Source: Spisula solida (taxonomy: Eukaryota; Mollusca; Bivalvia; Venerida; Mactridae). Taken from it: a stretch of DNA of 64,000 nt. The notes under the pieces were generated by a model that did not search any database, was not told the DNA's origin, and worked only from the letters and a program-made list of their open reading frames with translations. Location: the NCBI GenBank assembly GCA_947247005.1, contig OX365948.1, forward strand, positions 38,258,601-38,322,600. Reading direction: 5' to 3'. A program made the translations under genes and the position numbers. Shown piece by piece: positions 24,300-37,153 of this stretch (position 1 is the stretch's first letter; every line of letters begins with the position of its first letter).

Positions 24300-25080
24300 T
24301 TTATTATATGTGTTGGATGGAGTTGTCTTTGACACTGATACTCCTTGCGATATGCCTGAAAGTAGTTGTCTTGGAGACTGATACTCTGTGAGACACGTGT
24401 GTTATTGCGTTGTATTGGACATTGGTGATCTTCGAGATATATGGGGGAAGGAGTTGTCTTGGACACTGATACTCCTCGAGATATGTGTGAAAGTAGTTGT
24501 CTTGGACACCGATACTCCTTAGTTTATAATAATTTATTTAAGGTCGATTGTGAAACAAATTGTTCAAACTTATATTAATCACTCTCGACACCTTATTACT
24601 GATGTTATCCATCGCCTCGAGGGTATGAGAGCACAGAAGCCAGTTTCCTGCACTCGAAGCGAACGCTCAACTACTTGGCTATCGGGGAGACACGTGTGTG
24701 AATGCGTTGTATTTGACATTGGTGATCCTTGAGATACATGGGGGAAGGAGTTGTCTTGGACACTGATACTCCTCGAGATATGTGTATAAGTAGTTTTCAT
24801 GGACCCTGATACTCCCTGCGATATTTGTGAAAGGTGTTTTCTTGGACACTGATACTCCTCGAGATATGTGTGGAAGTAGTTTTCTTGGACACCGATACTC
24901 CTCGAGATATGTGTGAAAGTAGTTTTCTTGGACACTGATACTCCTTGAGATATTAGTGGGAAGGAGTTGTCTTGGACTCTGATCTTCCTTGAGATATGAG
25001 CGGGAAAGAGTTGTCTTAAACACTGATTTTTTTCCTTGAGATATGTTTGGGAAGGCGTTTTCTTTTACACTGATACTCCT
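24300..25080 (-). repeat. 43-bp minisatellite, left-arm copy, with embedded SINE
   Basis: Units contain GTCTTGGACACTGATACTCC and TCGAGATATGTGTG, the inverse of the array at 41,885-43,225. About a dozen units lie on either side of a SINE remnant at 24,530-24,712. The array is shorter than the right-arm array. Unit B (29,551) starts with what looks like a single such unit. Confidence 0.9.
24530..24712 (-). mobile_element. tRNA-derived SINE (family 1), internally deleted
   Basis: TTATCCATCGCCTCGAGGGT and TGCACTCGAAGCG are the tail and head parts of the same SINE found at 42,883. The centre, including box B, is missing. Both minisatellite arrays carry the SINE at the corresponding place, so it was present before the arms duplicated. 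Confidence 0.82.
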
Positions 25081-26791
25081 TCATATATGTGTGGGTAGAA
25101 GTAGTAAAATGGGCGCGACATTTCGTTTAAACTCGATCTGTCCTTTCACTTTTCCTATACAGCATCAAGATGAGAAAATTCTGTTTCCCTTGGGTCATAT
25201 TCGTATAATTTTTATGGCATTGCTGGTATTAAATTTTCAACTTTATTACCATTGTATTTTTTGTATTTGCGCAGGATAGTTGCATTTTGATTTATGTGTA
25301 TTGACTGACTTGACTCGTAATTTAATGCACAGATTATAATTACTACATTGAAGAAAATTAACCAGACCTCTGAAAATCAAATTTAACTACATCACCCAGT
25401 GCTAATAATGTTTAGAACTATATTTTTGGAAGTTCCACGGCCAGGCAATATAAATAACAATAATTCTTTAAAGCAGAATGTGCTGTTGGAAAACCAGTTA
25501 TGGGTGAAACGAATCATTGTTTTATTTGAGAAGGAAGAATGTTGGTGAAAATTCAAATAATTTAAAACTTCATGTGGTATCTAAGCACTAACATTAGATC
25601 GTCTACATATATATATACCTTTATTTTCTATATTAGCTTAGAAATAAAATAAAAATACATGCTATCATCATAAAACCACTTGAATGTAAGTAATTTCTAG
25701 TAACATGGACGTGTTTCGATACCTAAAGCATTTACTAATGGTTCTATTGCATGGAAGGATTCGGAACACATGACATACCCATTCTAAAATCCTGCTTTAA
25801 TTACTACATCAATCTAAAGACTTTTAACACTAATCGAAATGAATTATAAAATGGAAATTCGGAGTACATTGACTCCCATCTATGCAGTAGCTGACAATAA
25901 TGCTGTTTGTTCTAATTGTTTCAATATTTCGCAAGATCAAGTTATATGAACCAGTTAGCTCGCCGATGCATCATAGAAGGCTATCGATCACTTATTTTAT
26001 GAAGGATCGTATGACACAGTTTATTAGTATAAGACAACTTCCCCGTCGGAGACGAATGTCTATCTCACCAATAGTGTCATACATTACATCATGGTGTCAC
26101 ATTAAAACATCTACAAACTAAGCAAAATAAATCTCATAAAACAACAATTACATGAAATTACATAAGCTCTCAACAATGATTGTCGTATTCATACGGTTTA
26201 CACATTAAGCATTATACAGACTGGTACATTAATTTCCGTCTCTATCATGTATTGTTCAGACAAATGCTTTATAAGATGTCTTCATAATTTTTTGTCTGCA
26301 CGGTAGGAGACATTGCATTGTACAGATTCCCTGTCTGTGTAGAGGCGGGCATTGTATTATACGACTTCCTTGACTTTCTCAATCATTCTCAATTTACTTA
26401 TTGACAATTAAAACGCAGCATGTCTTCCCTATTACTGTCTTTAATGTCTGCAGGTATTAAGAAACATGCGACGAACAACATCGCAATTAAAATCTAATTA
26501 TTGTAAATATTGAATAACAAACATTTTCACGCACATAATTGTATCGTCTTATGCTGATGGCAATTTCAGAGTTACAGGCGATGTGGTTTTATATTTTAGG
26601 GTTATTGGATAAAACAAATTTTTAAGTTTTTCTGTTTCTCAGGATATTATTTTAAACACAACGTTCTATTTAAAAAATAACGGTATGCGAAGATTGATGC
26701 CTACTTTTACTTTGGTTACAGTAAAATATAATTTTGTATGCACGCACTACTTTAGTGGTTTATATTTTAGAATTATTTGATGAAACCAATT

Positions 26792-28406
26792 CGTCGGCTG
26801 GCTCTAATAGTCTCCAATGTCCATTTTTTAAAAAAATGAGATTTTTGCACTTTCTGTCTTATTTGACATTGCTCAATGTCCTGTGAAAAAATTACGTCAT
26901 AATTTCAAGTGCAATGTGCTTTTTGTCAGTAATGTATTGCTCAAAGTCTAGTATTTGAACCACTACGAAGCGTGCATGTTGCTGAATGTCCCGGAGATTG
27001 GTTACTCTAAGAGCAACTTAAACTAAAAAAATAAAGTTGACCAATTGCCGTCCTTTATTTGTCACGTGATTAACTGAAATGTTTAATGTTAAGTTGCTCA
27101 TTGTCTTCTACCAGTCGTTCTTATATGATCCAATGTCCAGATCAACCAATGAAACCGTGTTATTTCGGTAATATTTTGTCCAAACTCCAGGTGTGCAACT
27201 AATAAATCAAAAGTTGCTCAATGCCAAATATGTGATAACACACTTTTTCAAAACGGACGTTTCTACGTCAATTTTAAGGCAGCATAATGAATGCAATGTG
27301 AAGAATGAAGCCATAGTACTATATCTACGTTTTTAGAATCTTAAAATCGGTTGACATAACGATATTTGAACAGTCGAATAAAGGGAAAGAATACAAAATT
27401 TCAAAGATAATACCGAATTCGAAAACTACCTAATCTCCTTGCCATCTAGATACCTTATACCACTTCTGAAGTTTCGTACTTTCAACCATAAATTCCCCGT
27501 CGAGACCGGGAGATGGGATGATACCCCTTACAACGAACGAACATGTACTTTTTGTAGAGGTGGTGTAGGCGACAATATGCACTATCTGCTTGTATGTAGC
27601 CACTTCCAGAACAAACGCACATTATTCATAGATATATACTACTATACGCTCCCAAATGTAATCAAATATCAACAACTTCTCAATAATGATAACATTATTT
27701 TTGTCTCCTATCTGATAAACGCTGTAAGTTGATAAATTTATTCATTATTCCAATAATGGTGAAAGGATTATACACATTTGTTTATTTTTGAATGTTTGTG
27801 TGACAGTCACATTCTGTCATAGTGTAAACTGTGCTACATTTGTACTTTGTTGTTGTTTTGTGTTTTTGAAATATTTAAAACCAGTAGTATTTACTGCTAA
27901 TTATTCAATGTTGTCATGTATTTTAATACTGTACCAAATATGATGATATTATACGCTAATAATCAACTTCCATAATATTGCAATACTATTTTCCACTACT
28001 GTACCACGCTACCATGCAAATTTATCCATACTTTTTTCCTAATAGTAAACAGTAAAAACGCTATGTAACTTCTTTAGTAACGATCTGCGTATATATATAT
28101 ATGAATTTCTTTAATTGGGAAAATGATCTAATTAGTTTATAGTTATGCACAACTATTAATATTGGACACCACTTTTACTTATATGTTAAACTTCTGTTAT
28201 ACTGAACTACAAATAACTTGCTATGAAATATATTTAATATTGTACTATGTATGTTACTACGCTTACCCATATATGTCTGTTGTTACTCATGTAACCTTGA
28301 CGAAATAAATGTTGTGTTGTATTGTATTGACAAAGTCAAATGTTCAAACCTAATTTTCTCCAAAACATGATTTTGGCACTTTGATCACTATTAGAACCAA
28401 CCGACG
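26792..28406. mobile_element. 1.6-kb TIR element with AATT target duplication
   Basis: The left end CGTCGGCTGGCTCTAATAG and right end CTATTAGAACCAACCGACG are inverted repeats (19 bp, two transition mismatches). AATT flanks both ends (26,788-26,791; 28,407-28,410). The paralogous unit B reads ACCAATTGCTAAG without the insert near 31,170, and the right arm has its inverse near 36,406. The inner sequence carries repeated GCTCAATGTCC-like words on the left and a LINE fragment (27,430-28,329). No transposase was recognised; a 4-bp duplication with these ends matches no superfamily I can name with confidence. Confidence 0.85.
27430..28329 (+). pseudogene. 5'-truncated LINE: C-terminal ORF end and 3' UTR
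   Basis: The ORF to 27,732 encodes a retrotransposon C-terminal tail: KFRTFNHKFPVETGRWDD, then a zinc-knuckle-like ERTCTFCRGG..DNMHYLLVCSHF (C-x2-C...H...C). A 3' UTR follows, ending GACGAAATAAATGTTGTGTT with a short TGTAT-type tail. No RT domain remains. The fragment is nested inside the AATT-flanked TIR element. Confidence 0.8.
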
Positions 28407-29550
28407 AATTGCTAAGTTCATCTATTCTGAGGATATGAATTTAAATACAATGTTCTATCAAAATAATAACGGTATCCGAGTATTGATGCCTAATACTTGT
28501 TCGTTCTTTGGTTACAGTAAAATAGATGTATACAACACCTAAATAACGTTATATTATACTCCAGAAATATGTCGTCACCTTATTGTTCTATTGATTTATT
28601 ATATTTTCAACAAGAAATATCTTTAAAAACTATAATAAAAAAGGGGAACCAACTTATCAAACCATCATGGTGGCGATAACCATCCAATTACAGGTCCATT
28701 TTAAGGTCAACGATTATAATCAAACTTGTTATTAAATATATACTTTGGAGGATAAACCAATTGTTGTAGAGATTTATAACCGAAATTTAAAGACTGTATG
28801 ATTTTAGTCAAACTATTAGCTTCATTATTGATACATAAAAATATAGTTATGTACAAAATCAGTAACTAATTGGTCATTATGTATTTTGTCCCTATGAAAC
28901 ATCTCAGCGCTTTGATTACAAAACAGTGTAATGTGGTTTATACTGCAACATATTTGATGTCTTCTCTGACATTTCAGATGAAGAAATGAAACATCAATAT
29001 AAGGATAAAACTTCAAATCAACCAACAACTAACGAAACCTCTATCGACCATAGTTCAATATCGAATAATGTTTTGTTTCTAATTATTGCATGACGACAAA
29101 ACTTTCAACGGACGAATTTGGACTAATATAAAATATCGTTATGCAATATCACTGTCCGTTTTTAAGACTGTGGTAACATGTGACACTCGACCGGATTCGC
29201 AATCTAAACATAGAAAAGACCACCATCTCTCTATTACGTCAACGCCATCAGTACATTGGAATTGGTAACACAAATCGGTGTACTAAATTATGTTATCACA
29301 TGACATGTGACTTTTTTCATGCCAAGATATGATATTCTCCGTCACAAGCAGACTTGGTTTCTGATTTACATGTGTGTGTTGGTGCCTTTACTACATGTAT
29401 TCCTAGTACATGTATGAGATAACATATTGAAGAAATACCACGGTTCGGTTGTTAGTAGAATGTGTGTAAACTACAAAACTTAGAAAACTTCGCCTGAACC
29501 TCCTCAAATACCACTTATTTGAAATATAAAGTATAAAATAATATATGATG

Positions 29551-32090
29551 CTCCTTGAGATATGTGTGGAAAGGAGTTGTAAAGTGGACTTGGCTATCCG
29601 AGGAAATCATGTTTCGCTTGCGTCACATTCGTATCATTTTAATGACTTTGCTTGTAATATTTGTTTTATTTTATTACCACTGTATTCATTTTATTTGCAT
29701 GTTGGCTGATTTTGATTTATGTTTATTGACCGACTTGACTCTTCATTGTATGCGCCGATGATAATGCTACATTGAAGCAATATCTGACCACTTCAAATTA
29801 AATTCGACTACAGCACCCAGTGTTGATAATAATCATGACTATATTTTAGAGAGTCACGGACTGCAAAATTGTGGGTAATGTGTAGTTGGCAAATTAGTAG
29901 CTATGGGTGAACTGAAATATTGTTTTATATGAGACGGAAGAATATTGTTGAGAATTCAAATACTAGTAACCTGAATATCGGGAAAAGTAATTTAAAATTC
30001 CATTATCATGTTGTATCTAAGCGCCGATGTCAGAGTGTCTACATATACAAACCTTTATTTTCTATATACGCTTAGAAATAAAATAAAAACAATATGATGT
30101 CATCGTAAAGTCACTTGAATTATAGTAATTTTTAGTAGATATAACACGGACAAAACGTCGATGCAAATCGCATTTATTAAAGGTTGTATTCCATGGAAGG
30201 ATTCCGAACGCATGACATACCAAATTAGATATCCTGTTTAATAACTACATAAATCTAAAGATTTTTAACACAGATCGAATTGAATTATAAAAATGGACAT
30301 TCGCAGGACATTGACTCCCATTCTATGCATTAGCTGACAATAATGATGTTTGTTATCTATTTTTTTTAGTTTTCTCAAGATCAAGTTATATGCACCAGTT
30401 AGTTCGCCGATTCATCCGAGAAGGCTATCGATCACCTTTCTTATGAATTTAAAAGGTCGTATGTCACATAAATTGTTAGTATTAGACAACTTCCTTGTCG
30501 GAGACGTAATGTTTATCTCACGAATAGTGTCATAAATAACTTCATGGTGCTACATTAATGTGTCTACACACTAAGCTAAATAAATCTCATTAAACAACAA
30601 ACATGGAATTAAATAAGCTTGTGACTATGATTGTCTTCCATAGACGTTTTACACACTAGGTATTAAACAGACTGGTACATGCAGTGAAGTTCCATCTCTA
30701 TCATGTATTGTTCAAGAAGCTTTATAAGAATGAAAGCAGATGTCAACTTTAATGTTTGTCTGCATGGAAGGAGACATTGCATTACACAGATTCCCTGATT
30801 TTCCAAATCTCATTCTCAATTTACTTTTTGAAAATTAAAACGAAATATGTCTATCCTATGACTCTCTTTAATGTTTGCAAGTATTGAGAAACAACACAAC
30901 AAACAACATCACAATTAAAATCCAATTATTGTAAATATTGAATAAGAAACCGATTCATGCACATAATTGTATTGTCTTGTAATTGCAATCGGCAAGTTGA
31001 TTTTATATTTGAGAATAATTGGATGAAGTTTTTCTGTTTCTCATGTTATGATTTTAACTACAACGTTCTATCAAAACATAACGGTATAAGAGTTATTGAT
31101 GCCTACTTGTACCTTGGTTATTTATACACGCACTACTTTGGTGGTTTTATATTTTAGAATTATTTGATGAAACCAATTGCTAAGTTCATCTATTTCTCAG
31201 GATTTGCTTTTAAATACAACGTTTTGTTAAAATAGTGATATACGCGTACTGATGCCTAGTACGTGTTCTATGCTAACAATAAAATATATTTATACTCCGA
31301 CACGCCCACTGATTCTAATAAAAAAGTGTACCTTTATTTTCGTAAGCGGGCACTTTTGTGTTTTAATATTCATGAATGAAAGTTATAGTTCTGTACAAAA
31401 TGAGTATTGATTTGTCATTATGTCTTTTGCCATCAATAAAACTCTCTGCGCTTTGATTAAATAACAGTGTAATGCAGTTTATAATGCAACATATTTGATG
31501 ATTTCAGATAAAGAAATGAAACCGCAATATAATGATAAAACTTCAAATCGAAACCTCTAACGACCCTGGTTCAATATCGAATAATGTTGTTTTAATCATT
31601 TAATCATTACATGACAGCAAAACTTTTAACACACGCACTTGAACTAAATACAATATCGTTATTATGCAATAAGGTAGTTCGTTTTTAAGACTGTGGTAAC
31701 ATTTGGCACTCGACTGAATTAGCAATCTAAACATAGAAAAGACCACCATGCCTCTATTACGAACGCCAGCAGTACATTGGAAGTGGCAACACAAATCGGA
31801 TTATTAAATTATGTTGACATGTGACAGCTTCGTGATGTTTTTCATGCCAAGATGTGACATTCTCCGTCGCAAGCAGGCATTGGTTTCTTATTTACAATTG
31901 CGGGTTGAGTAACGGTGCGTTTACGACATGTATACATAGTATTAGATTTACATTTAGCATAATAGCATATAGGAGATAAATACCACGGTTAGGTTGTCAG
32001 TAGTGTGTTTGTATGCTACAAAACTCAGAAGAAAATCGCCTTATTCTCCAATGGCACTAATTACCAAGTTTAAAATACCTATCGGTGTAC
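29551..32090 (+). repeat. Direct-repeat unit B
   Basis: The second, shorter copy of the unit in the left arm. It begins with a single minisatellite-like unit (CTCCTTGAGATATGTGTGG) where unit A has an array. It preserves the empty site of the AATT-flanked element near 31,170 and of the Helitron-like insertion near 30,825. No coding sequence was recognised. Confidence 0.8.
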
Positions 32091-33370
32091 ATGTATCATG
32101 AACTTATAATTCAAAATAACAATAATCATGTGGTCACTCTGATCTTAATGTTACCTTCATGCAAAATAAGAAGTGTTCAGAAAAGACAATTGAATACCAT
32201 AGGTGACGCACACTGGTTTACGTAATTACTGTATAGATCTAAGAAATAGTTACGTATATTGTTTCGATGTCGAAGAAATGTATGTCGAGTTTAGTAATGT
32301 CCACCATGTTGGTTTGACGGAGTAGTGAAGGCTTCTTTTGATTTTGTTGAAAAAGGTCACTGAAATCATTTGCAAACACCTGAACAGGTTTGTTCTACGC
32401 AATACTACCCATTTCCTTGCTTCATCTAGCAGATGTTTAGTAAACAGTTATCTTAAACAACCCTTCCCGATCGCAACCACATGAATTTATCGTACGTAAT
32501 AACTTAACATGGTTCCTATTATTCATGATTTCACGATATTTCGGCGAGCTAGCGTTATTATAAGTCAGTATTTTTGGAATAAACACCGACTACAATTGTG
32601 CATGTAAGGTACTCTATAAAAGGACTAACTTCCTGATTACTGATTGACCTGTTTTGTTAGGCTGGCATACATTTTCCAAAATCTTGTAAAGTTTCTAAGC
32701 TGATTATGAATATTGCAGGAAAAAACAGCCCGTTTTATGAATCAAGGCTGTGAGTATATCTATATGTGGAGGATCTAACATGAGTATTCACGTTTTATTG
32801 AATTATTAACCTGGCCTTACACAGCATGAAAAAACGTGTTTAATCACAAATAATATTTTATTATATTTACTTTTATTTGGAATTTCACAAAAACCTCAAA
32901 TATAAGTCGATTTATTTTCCGTATATAAACTAAATTTAATTTATAATTTTAATCACAAATAATACTATATTATCTTTCCGTTTATTTTGAATTTCACAAA
33001 AACTTCCATATTTAATTCGATTTATTTTGAGTATATTAACTAAATTTTATTCATATTTATAATTACAAATAATACTAGCACAGGCATCCAACTAGATTCG
33101 CGTTTAGTTTACATGTAGATCTACGAATTGTATGTCACAAATTTCAAAATTAGAAGAATTTCCATAATTGTTTTATTACCTCCCTTGTATATAAATATGA
33201 GTAAAATTTCTATATATCCTTTCCTTGCCGTTAAATAATCTTTAAATACAAATTATATCGTTAAGTAGTTGCATAGTGAACTAGTGTATGTGTAACATCT
33301 TTAAATTCTACTTCATGGTGGCTCATGACATTGAAATATAAAACCAGTACATATACGATAATAATACATA

Positions 33371-33523
33371 TTAGAATATAACCTACATTATGAGCCAATG
33401 AAAACGCCGCATTTTCGCGGTTAAATGAAAATTTAATCATTAAATTTTTCTCTTAACAGAATTGACGTCATGTGTTGGCGCTAGTTTATATCGGCCAATC
33501 AGAATGCAGAATGTTATATTCTA
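33371..33523. repeat. Imperfect palindrome
   Basis: TTAGAATATAACCTACATTA..GCCAATGAAAACGCC pairs with GGCGCTAGTTTATATCGGCC..GAATGTTATATTCTAA. The loop holds AT-rich sequence around 33,420-33,470. Confidence 0.75.
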
Positions 33524-33529
33524 AGTTAT

Positions 33530-33628
33530 TTAGAACATATTAAGTAAATTTTAATGACTAAAAAGGCCTCGCTTCGCTTCGCTCGCTCCGGCCTTTTTAA
33601 TCATTAAAATTTACTTAATATGTTCTAA
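33530..33628. repeat. Near-perfect 39-bp-arm hairpin, CG-rich loop
   Basis: Arms TTAGAACATATTAAGTAAAT..AAAAAGGCC and GGCCTTTTTAA..TTACTTAATATGTTCTAA enclose a TCGCTTCGCTTCGCTCGCTCC-type loop. It resembles the 14,425-14,501 hairpin in design, and lies close to the midpoint of the giant inverted repeat. Confidence 0.92.
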
Positions 33629-34089
33629 CTATAACTTAAGTCATACAAAATAAAAGTATGGTTTTACTATATAAATCGTACGATACAGAAATGTTTTTAT
33701 TGGTAAGAAGCAGGTTACAAACTGCTGAGTGGTTTGTTGACTTATTTGTACAATATGTGCAGAATAAATTTTATGAAAAAAACATATTTAATCACCTTTA
33801 AATGCAACTTAAATTTCAAATTTAAGCGAATTTAATTTTGTGTTTATATTGCATAAACGTGCATTTAATCCCATTCATATTCTATATTTAATCACCTTTA
33901 AATGCAACTTAAATGTGACTTAAACTTCTAGGAATAATTTGACTTAAATGTGGTATTAAACTTAACTTAAATATGGAATTTAATGGCTACTTTTTCCTGA
34001 TTAAATGTATTTAAATTTCGAATATAATTGCATTTACGTTAATTTTAATCGAAAATTAAACGTATCTTTTCATGCTGTGTTTGTCAATT

Positions 34090-35059
34090 TATGATAATTC
34101 CCGTATCTTGAAATATGTGGTGTATTCAGATAATATCATTAAATTATTCAGATCTAAACCTAATTTTACTGGTAGAATTTTTCAGCCTCTGCAAATGCAA
34201 TTTTACAGAAAATTGATAAAAGTACCAAACAAACAGAATTTAATTTATTGACGGGTATAATGAATTTTGAATCCTTATTATGATAAAAATTCATGTTTTC
34301 ACAATTGCACATGTCATTTTGTACAGCCGAAAATGAAATCAATGTTATCCCTATGCTGGACTTCAAAGTCGACTTCAATTTGTCGTGTTTTTGCATTGTT
34401 GCCAAGAAAAAGCAAGTATACAACGGATGTAATGGGAAAACATGACACATTTTGCGTGTCATTTAGTCGTCCTTATCCTGTCTTAATTTCTCCACGACAA
34501 TGTGAAAATGCGATAACACGAAGATACGTCAAAGTCAGCAGTTTTCGTATTTTCGCATGTTCATGGCGAAAAGCGAAAATAGGTCATGGCGTTAATTAGC
34601 CACCATAGTTTATCCTAAATGGGTATATTGTATAATACATACATATTCGTGATATAGCGACGATCGAATTTGTTCTAATTTTGTAATTGCGTATTGCAAA
34701 TTTGATTGCGATTCCTGGTAATAAATCTGAGGTTCGCAATTTCAATTAACGGGTGCTGATGAATTAATTACTAGATGGAAATTAAATTCAAAATTTAATG
34801 TAGGGAATGTTATAACAATGTTAGGAATATGACGCATTGAGAACTTTTTTTGGCAAAGCAAGATGTTGTTTTTATTGAGGTATTATTGGGAATGTGGCAC
34901 AAATAAAATCAGCTTGACACCGTACAAACTCGTGGCTTGTTTGCCTTTGTTGGTGTATTTCTTCAATGTATTAAAGAATTCACCTTTGGTAAAAACCTTA
35001 TCGAATGACTAATTTTCGTAAATAACCACTATTTATTTGAAAACATTATACGATTTCAA
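34090..35059. other. Spacer of the inverted repeat, unannotated
   Basis: Open on both strands in places (34,166-34,599) but without recognisable protein. CGATAACACGAAGATACG and TTTTCGCATGTTCATGGCG suggest an old MITE. Confidence 0.4.
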
Positions 35060-35545
35060 CGGCAAAGCAATGATTTTATAACATGGCTCGGTTTTCCGGC
35101 AAATAAAACAGGGTATCGCTGCATTCTTGTCATATAATTATACGTACTTATAATTTTGCAAATGACGTTGAGGCTAAAAATGACATGACGTCCATATGGG
35201 TGTTTACACATGCGTTAATCATTCGTTGTAACTATGAACATGAGTTTAAGTGATTAACAACTGCTTCCATGGTATTGCTCATCTCATTGGTGCATGCTTA
35301 GAACTACGTGCAGTATTAGCGGGAATTTTTTGTGCTTGCTTGTTTGTGGCTAAATGATTATGTCCATCAGAGGGCGTATTCAAAAAGTCGTTTCATTATG
35401 AGTAGGGTAGTACGAGTCGTTGTTGTCTTTCAGTCATGCGTAATTTGGTGGTCAATTGACCTAAGCTGTTTATCGTGAATTGATTACAAATAAGTACTAC
35501 ATTGTTTTTCCAACTGACGAGTATTACGTGCTGAGAACTTCACAC
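35060..35545 (+). mobile_element. Half copy of the 43,471-44,336 foldback element
   Basis: It contains the loop plus one arm of that element in inverse orientation: GGCAAATAAAACAGGGTATC, GCATGCTTAGAACTACGTGC, CATCAGAGGGCGTATTC and ACGTGCTGAGAACTTCACA. It stops at CTTCACAC, before the outermost part of the arm, and abuts the right arm of the giant inverted repeat. Confidence 0.85.
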
Positions 35546-36769
35546 ATTACTGAGTTTTGTAGCATACAAAAACACGACTGACAACCTAACCGTGGTATTT
35601 ATCTCCTATATGCTATTATGCTAAATGTAAATCTAATACTATGTATACATTTCGTAAACGCACCGTTACTCAACCCGCACTTGTAACTCATAGCCAATGC
35701 CTGCTTGCGACGGAGAATATCATAACTTGGCATGAAAAACGTCACGAAGCTGTCACATGTTAACATAATCTAATAAACCGATTTGTGTTGCCACTTTCAA
35801 TGTACTGATGGTGTTGACGTAATAGAGGCATGGTGGTCTTTTCTATGTTTAGATTGTGAATTCAGTCGAGTGCCAAATGTTACCACAATCTTAAAAACGA
35901 ACTACATTATTGCATAATAACGATATTGTATTTTAGTTCAATTGCATGTCTTGAAAGGTTTGTTGTCATCCAATGATGAAAACCAAACATTATTCGATAA
36001 TGAACTAGGGTCGTAAGAGGTTTCGATTTGAAGTTGTATCCTGTATTGCTGTCTCATTTCTTCATCTGAAATATAAGAAGAGACATCAAATGTGTTGCAT
36101 TATAAACTGCATTACACTGTTTATTAATCAAAGCGCAGAGAGTTTCATTGATGGCAAAAAACATAATGTCATACACACTACTCATTTTGTACAGAACTAT
36201 AATTTTCATGCATGAATAATGAAACACAAAAGTGCCCGCTTACGAAAATAACGGTACACTTTTATATTAGAATCAGTGGGCGTGTCGGAGTATAAAAATA
36301 TTTTATTGTAAGCATAGAACAAGTACTAGACATCAATACGCGTATATCACTATTCTAACAAAACGATGTATTTAAAAGCATATCCTGAGAAACAGATGAA
36401 CTTAGCAATTGGTTTCATCAAATAATTCTAAAATATAAAATCACTAAAGTAGTGCGTGTATAAATATTCTTCACTGTAACCAAAGTACAAGTAGGCATCA
36501 ATAACTCGTATACCGATATTTTTCAATGGAACGTTGTAGTTGAAATCATATCATGAGAAACAGAAAAACTTCATTCAATTACTAGTATTCTAAAATATAA
36601 AACCAACTTGCCGATTGCAATAACAAGACGATACAATTATGTGCATGAATCGGTTTCTTATTCAATATTTACAATAATTGGATTTTAATTGTGATGTTGT
36701 TTGTTGTGTTGTTTCTCAATACTTGCAAATATTAAAGACAGTCAAAGGGAAGCCATATTTCGTTTTAAT

Positions 36770-37153
36770 TGTCAACAAGAGGGTCCTGGCCCTATGTCGC
36801 GTGCATGCACACCCCTATGGTGAGTATTCTATTACATTACCAAAGTAAGATTCAAGAAAATTCAACCTCTATTGCAAGGTTTTTTATGACATTACCATGT
36901 GACCTAGTTTTTGACCCTAGATGACCTAATATATAATCTTGACCTAGTTTATGTTGAGACGATCATTGTGACGAAGTTTCATATAACCCAATATCGAACT
37001 TGGCCTATATTTTATTGAGATAATCATTGTGACCAAGTTTCATAAAGATTTGGCTAAAATTGTGACCTCTAGTGTCTACACAAGCCAAGTGTTGACGGAC
37101 GGACAAATAGTGATCACAAAAGCTCACCCTGTCACTTTGTGACAGGTTAGCTA
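36770..37153 (+). mobile_element. Bivalve-type dispersed repeat, Helitron-like 3' hairpin
   Basis: It opens CAAGAGGGTCCTGGCCCTAT and contains GTGACCTAGTTTTTGACCC, GACCAAGTTTCATAAAGATT and GACGGACGGACAAA. It ends with the stem-loop GCTCACCCTGTCACTTTGTG..GTTAGCTAA. From memory this is a very abundant bivalve repeat. The terminal hairpin plus CTAA end is Helitron-like. Units A and B show the uninterrupted site (AATT[G/T]TCAA-AAGTAA). The superfamily is inference. Confidence 0.75.

Larger units (their letters stand above)
25080..29550 (+). repeat. Direct-repeat unit A (body)
   Basis: A non-coding body collinear with unit B (29,551-32,090). Shared blocks are ATTCGTAT..TTTTATGGC / TCATTTTAATGAC near the start, CCATCTATGCAG / CCATTCTATGCAT, and the ATTGTAAATATTGAATAA stretch near 26,500 and 30,925. 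The distal part (28,600-29,550) matches 31,360-32,090. It is interrupted by the TIR element at 26,792-28,406. Confidence 0.8.
24058..32027 (+). repeat. Left arm of a giant inverted repeat
   Basis: It matches the reverse complement of 35,553-43,473 along its length, with substitutions and indels. Anchors include AGAACAATTACACAC (24,060) with GTGTGTAATTGTTCT (43,459), and CCTAACCG/CGGTTAGG near the inner ends. The arm consists of unit A (24,300-26,791 plus 28,411-29,550) followed by a related direct unit B (29,551-32,090). The 26,792-28,406 element is inserted only in this arm. No host gene was recognised. Confidence 0.9.
32819..34080. mobile_element. TIR element containing long palindromes
   Basis: The ends ACACAGCATGAAAA and TTTTCATGCTGTGT are inverted and adjoin ACGTGTTTAAT / ATTAAACGTATC. 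Inside are an imperfect duplication of about 110 bp (32,845-33,075, CACAAATAATA / GAATTTCACAAAAAC), two further TTTAATCACCTTTAAATGCA copies (33,787 and 33,889), and two palindromes. It lies in the spacer between the arms of the giant inverted repeat. No transposase was seen and the target duplication is unresolved. Confidence 0.65.

Noticed and set aside
24257..25023. Minus-strand ORFs of 69-118 codons
   Set aside because: Inverse copy of the same 43-bp array.
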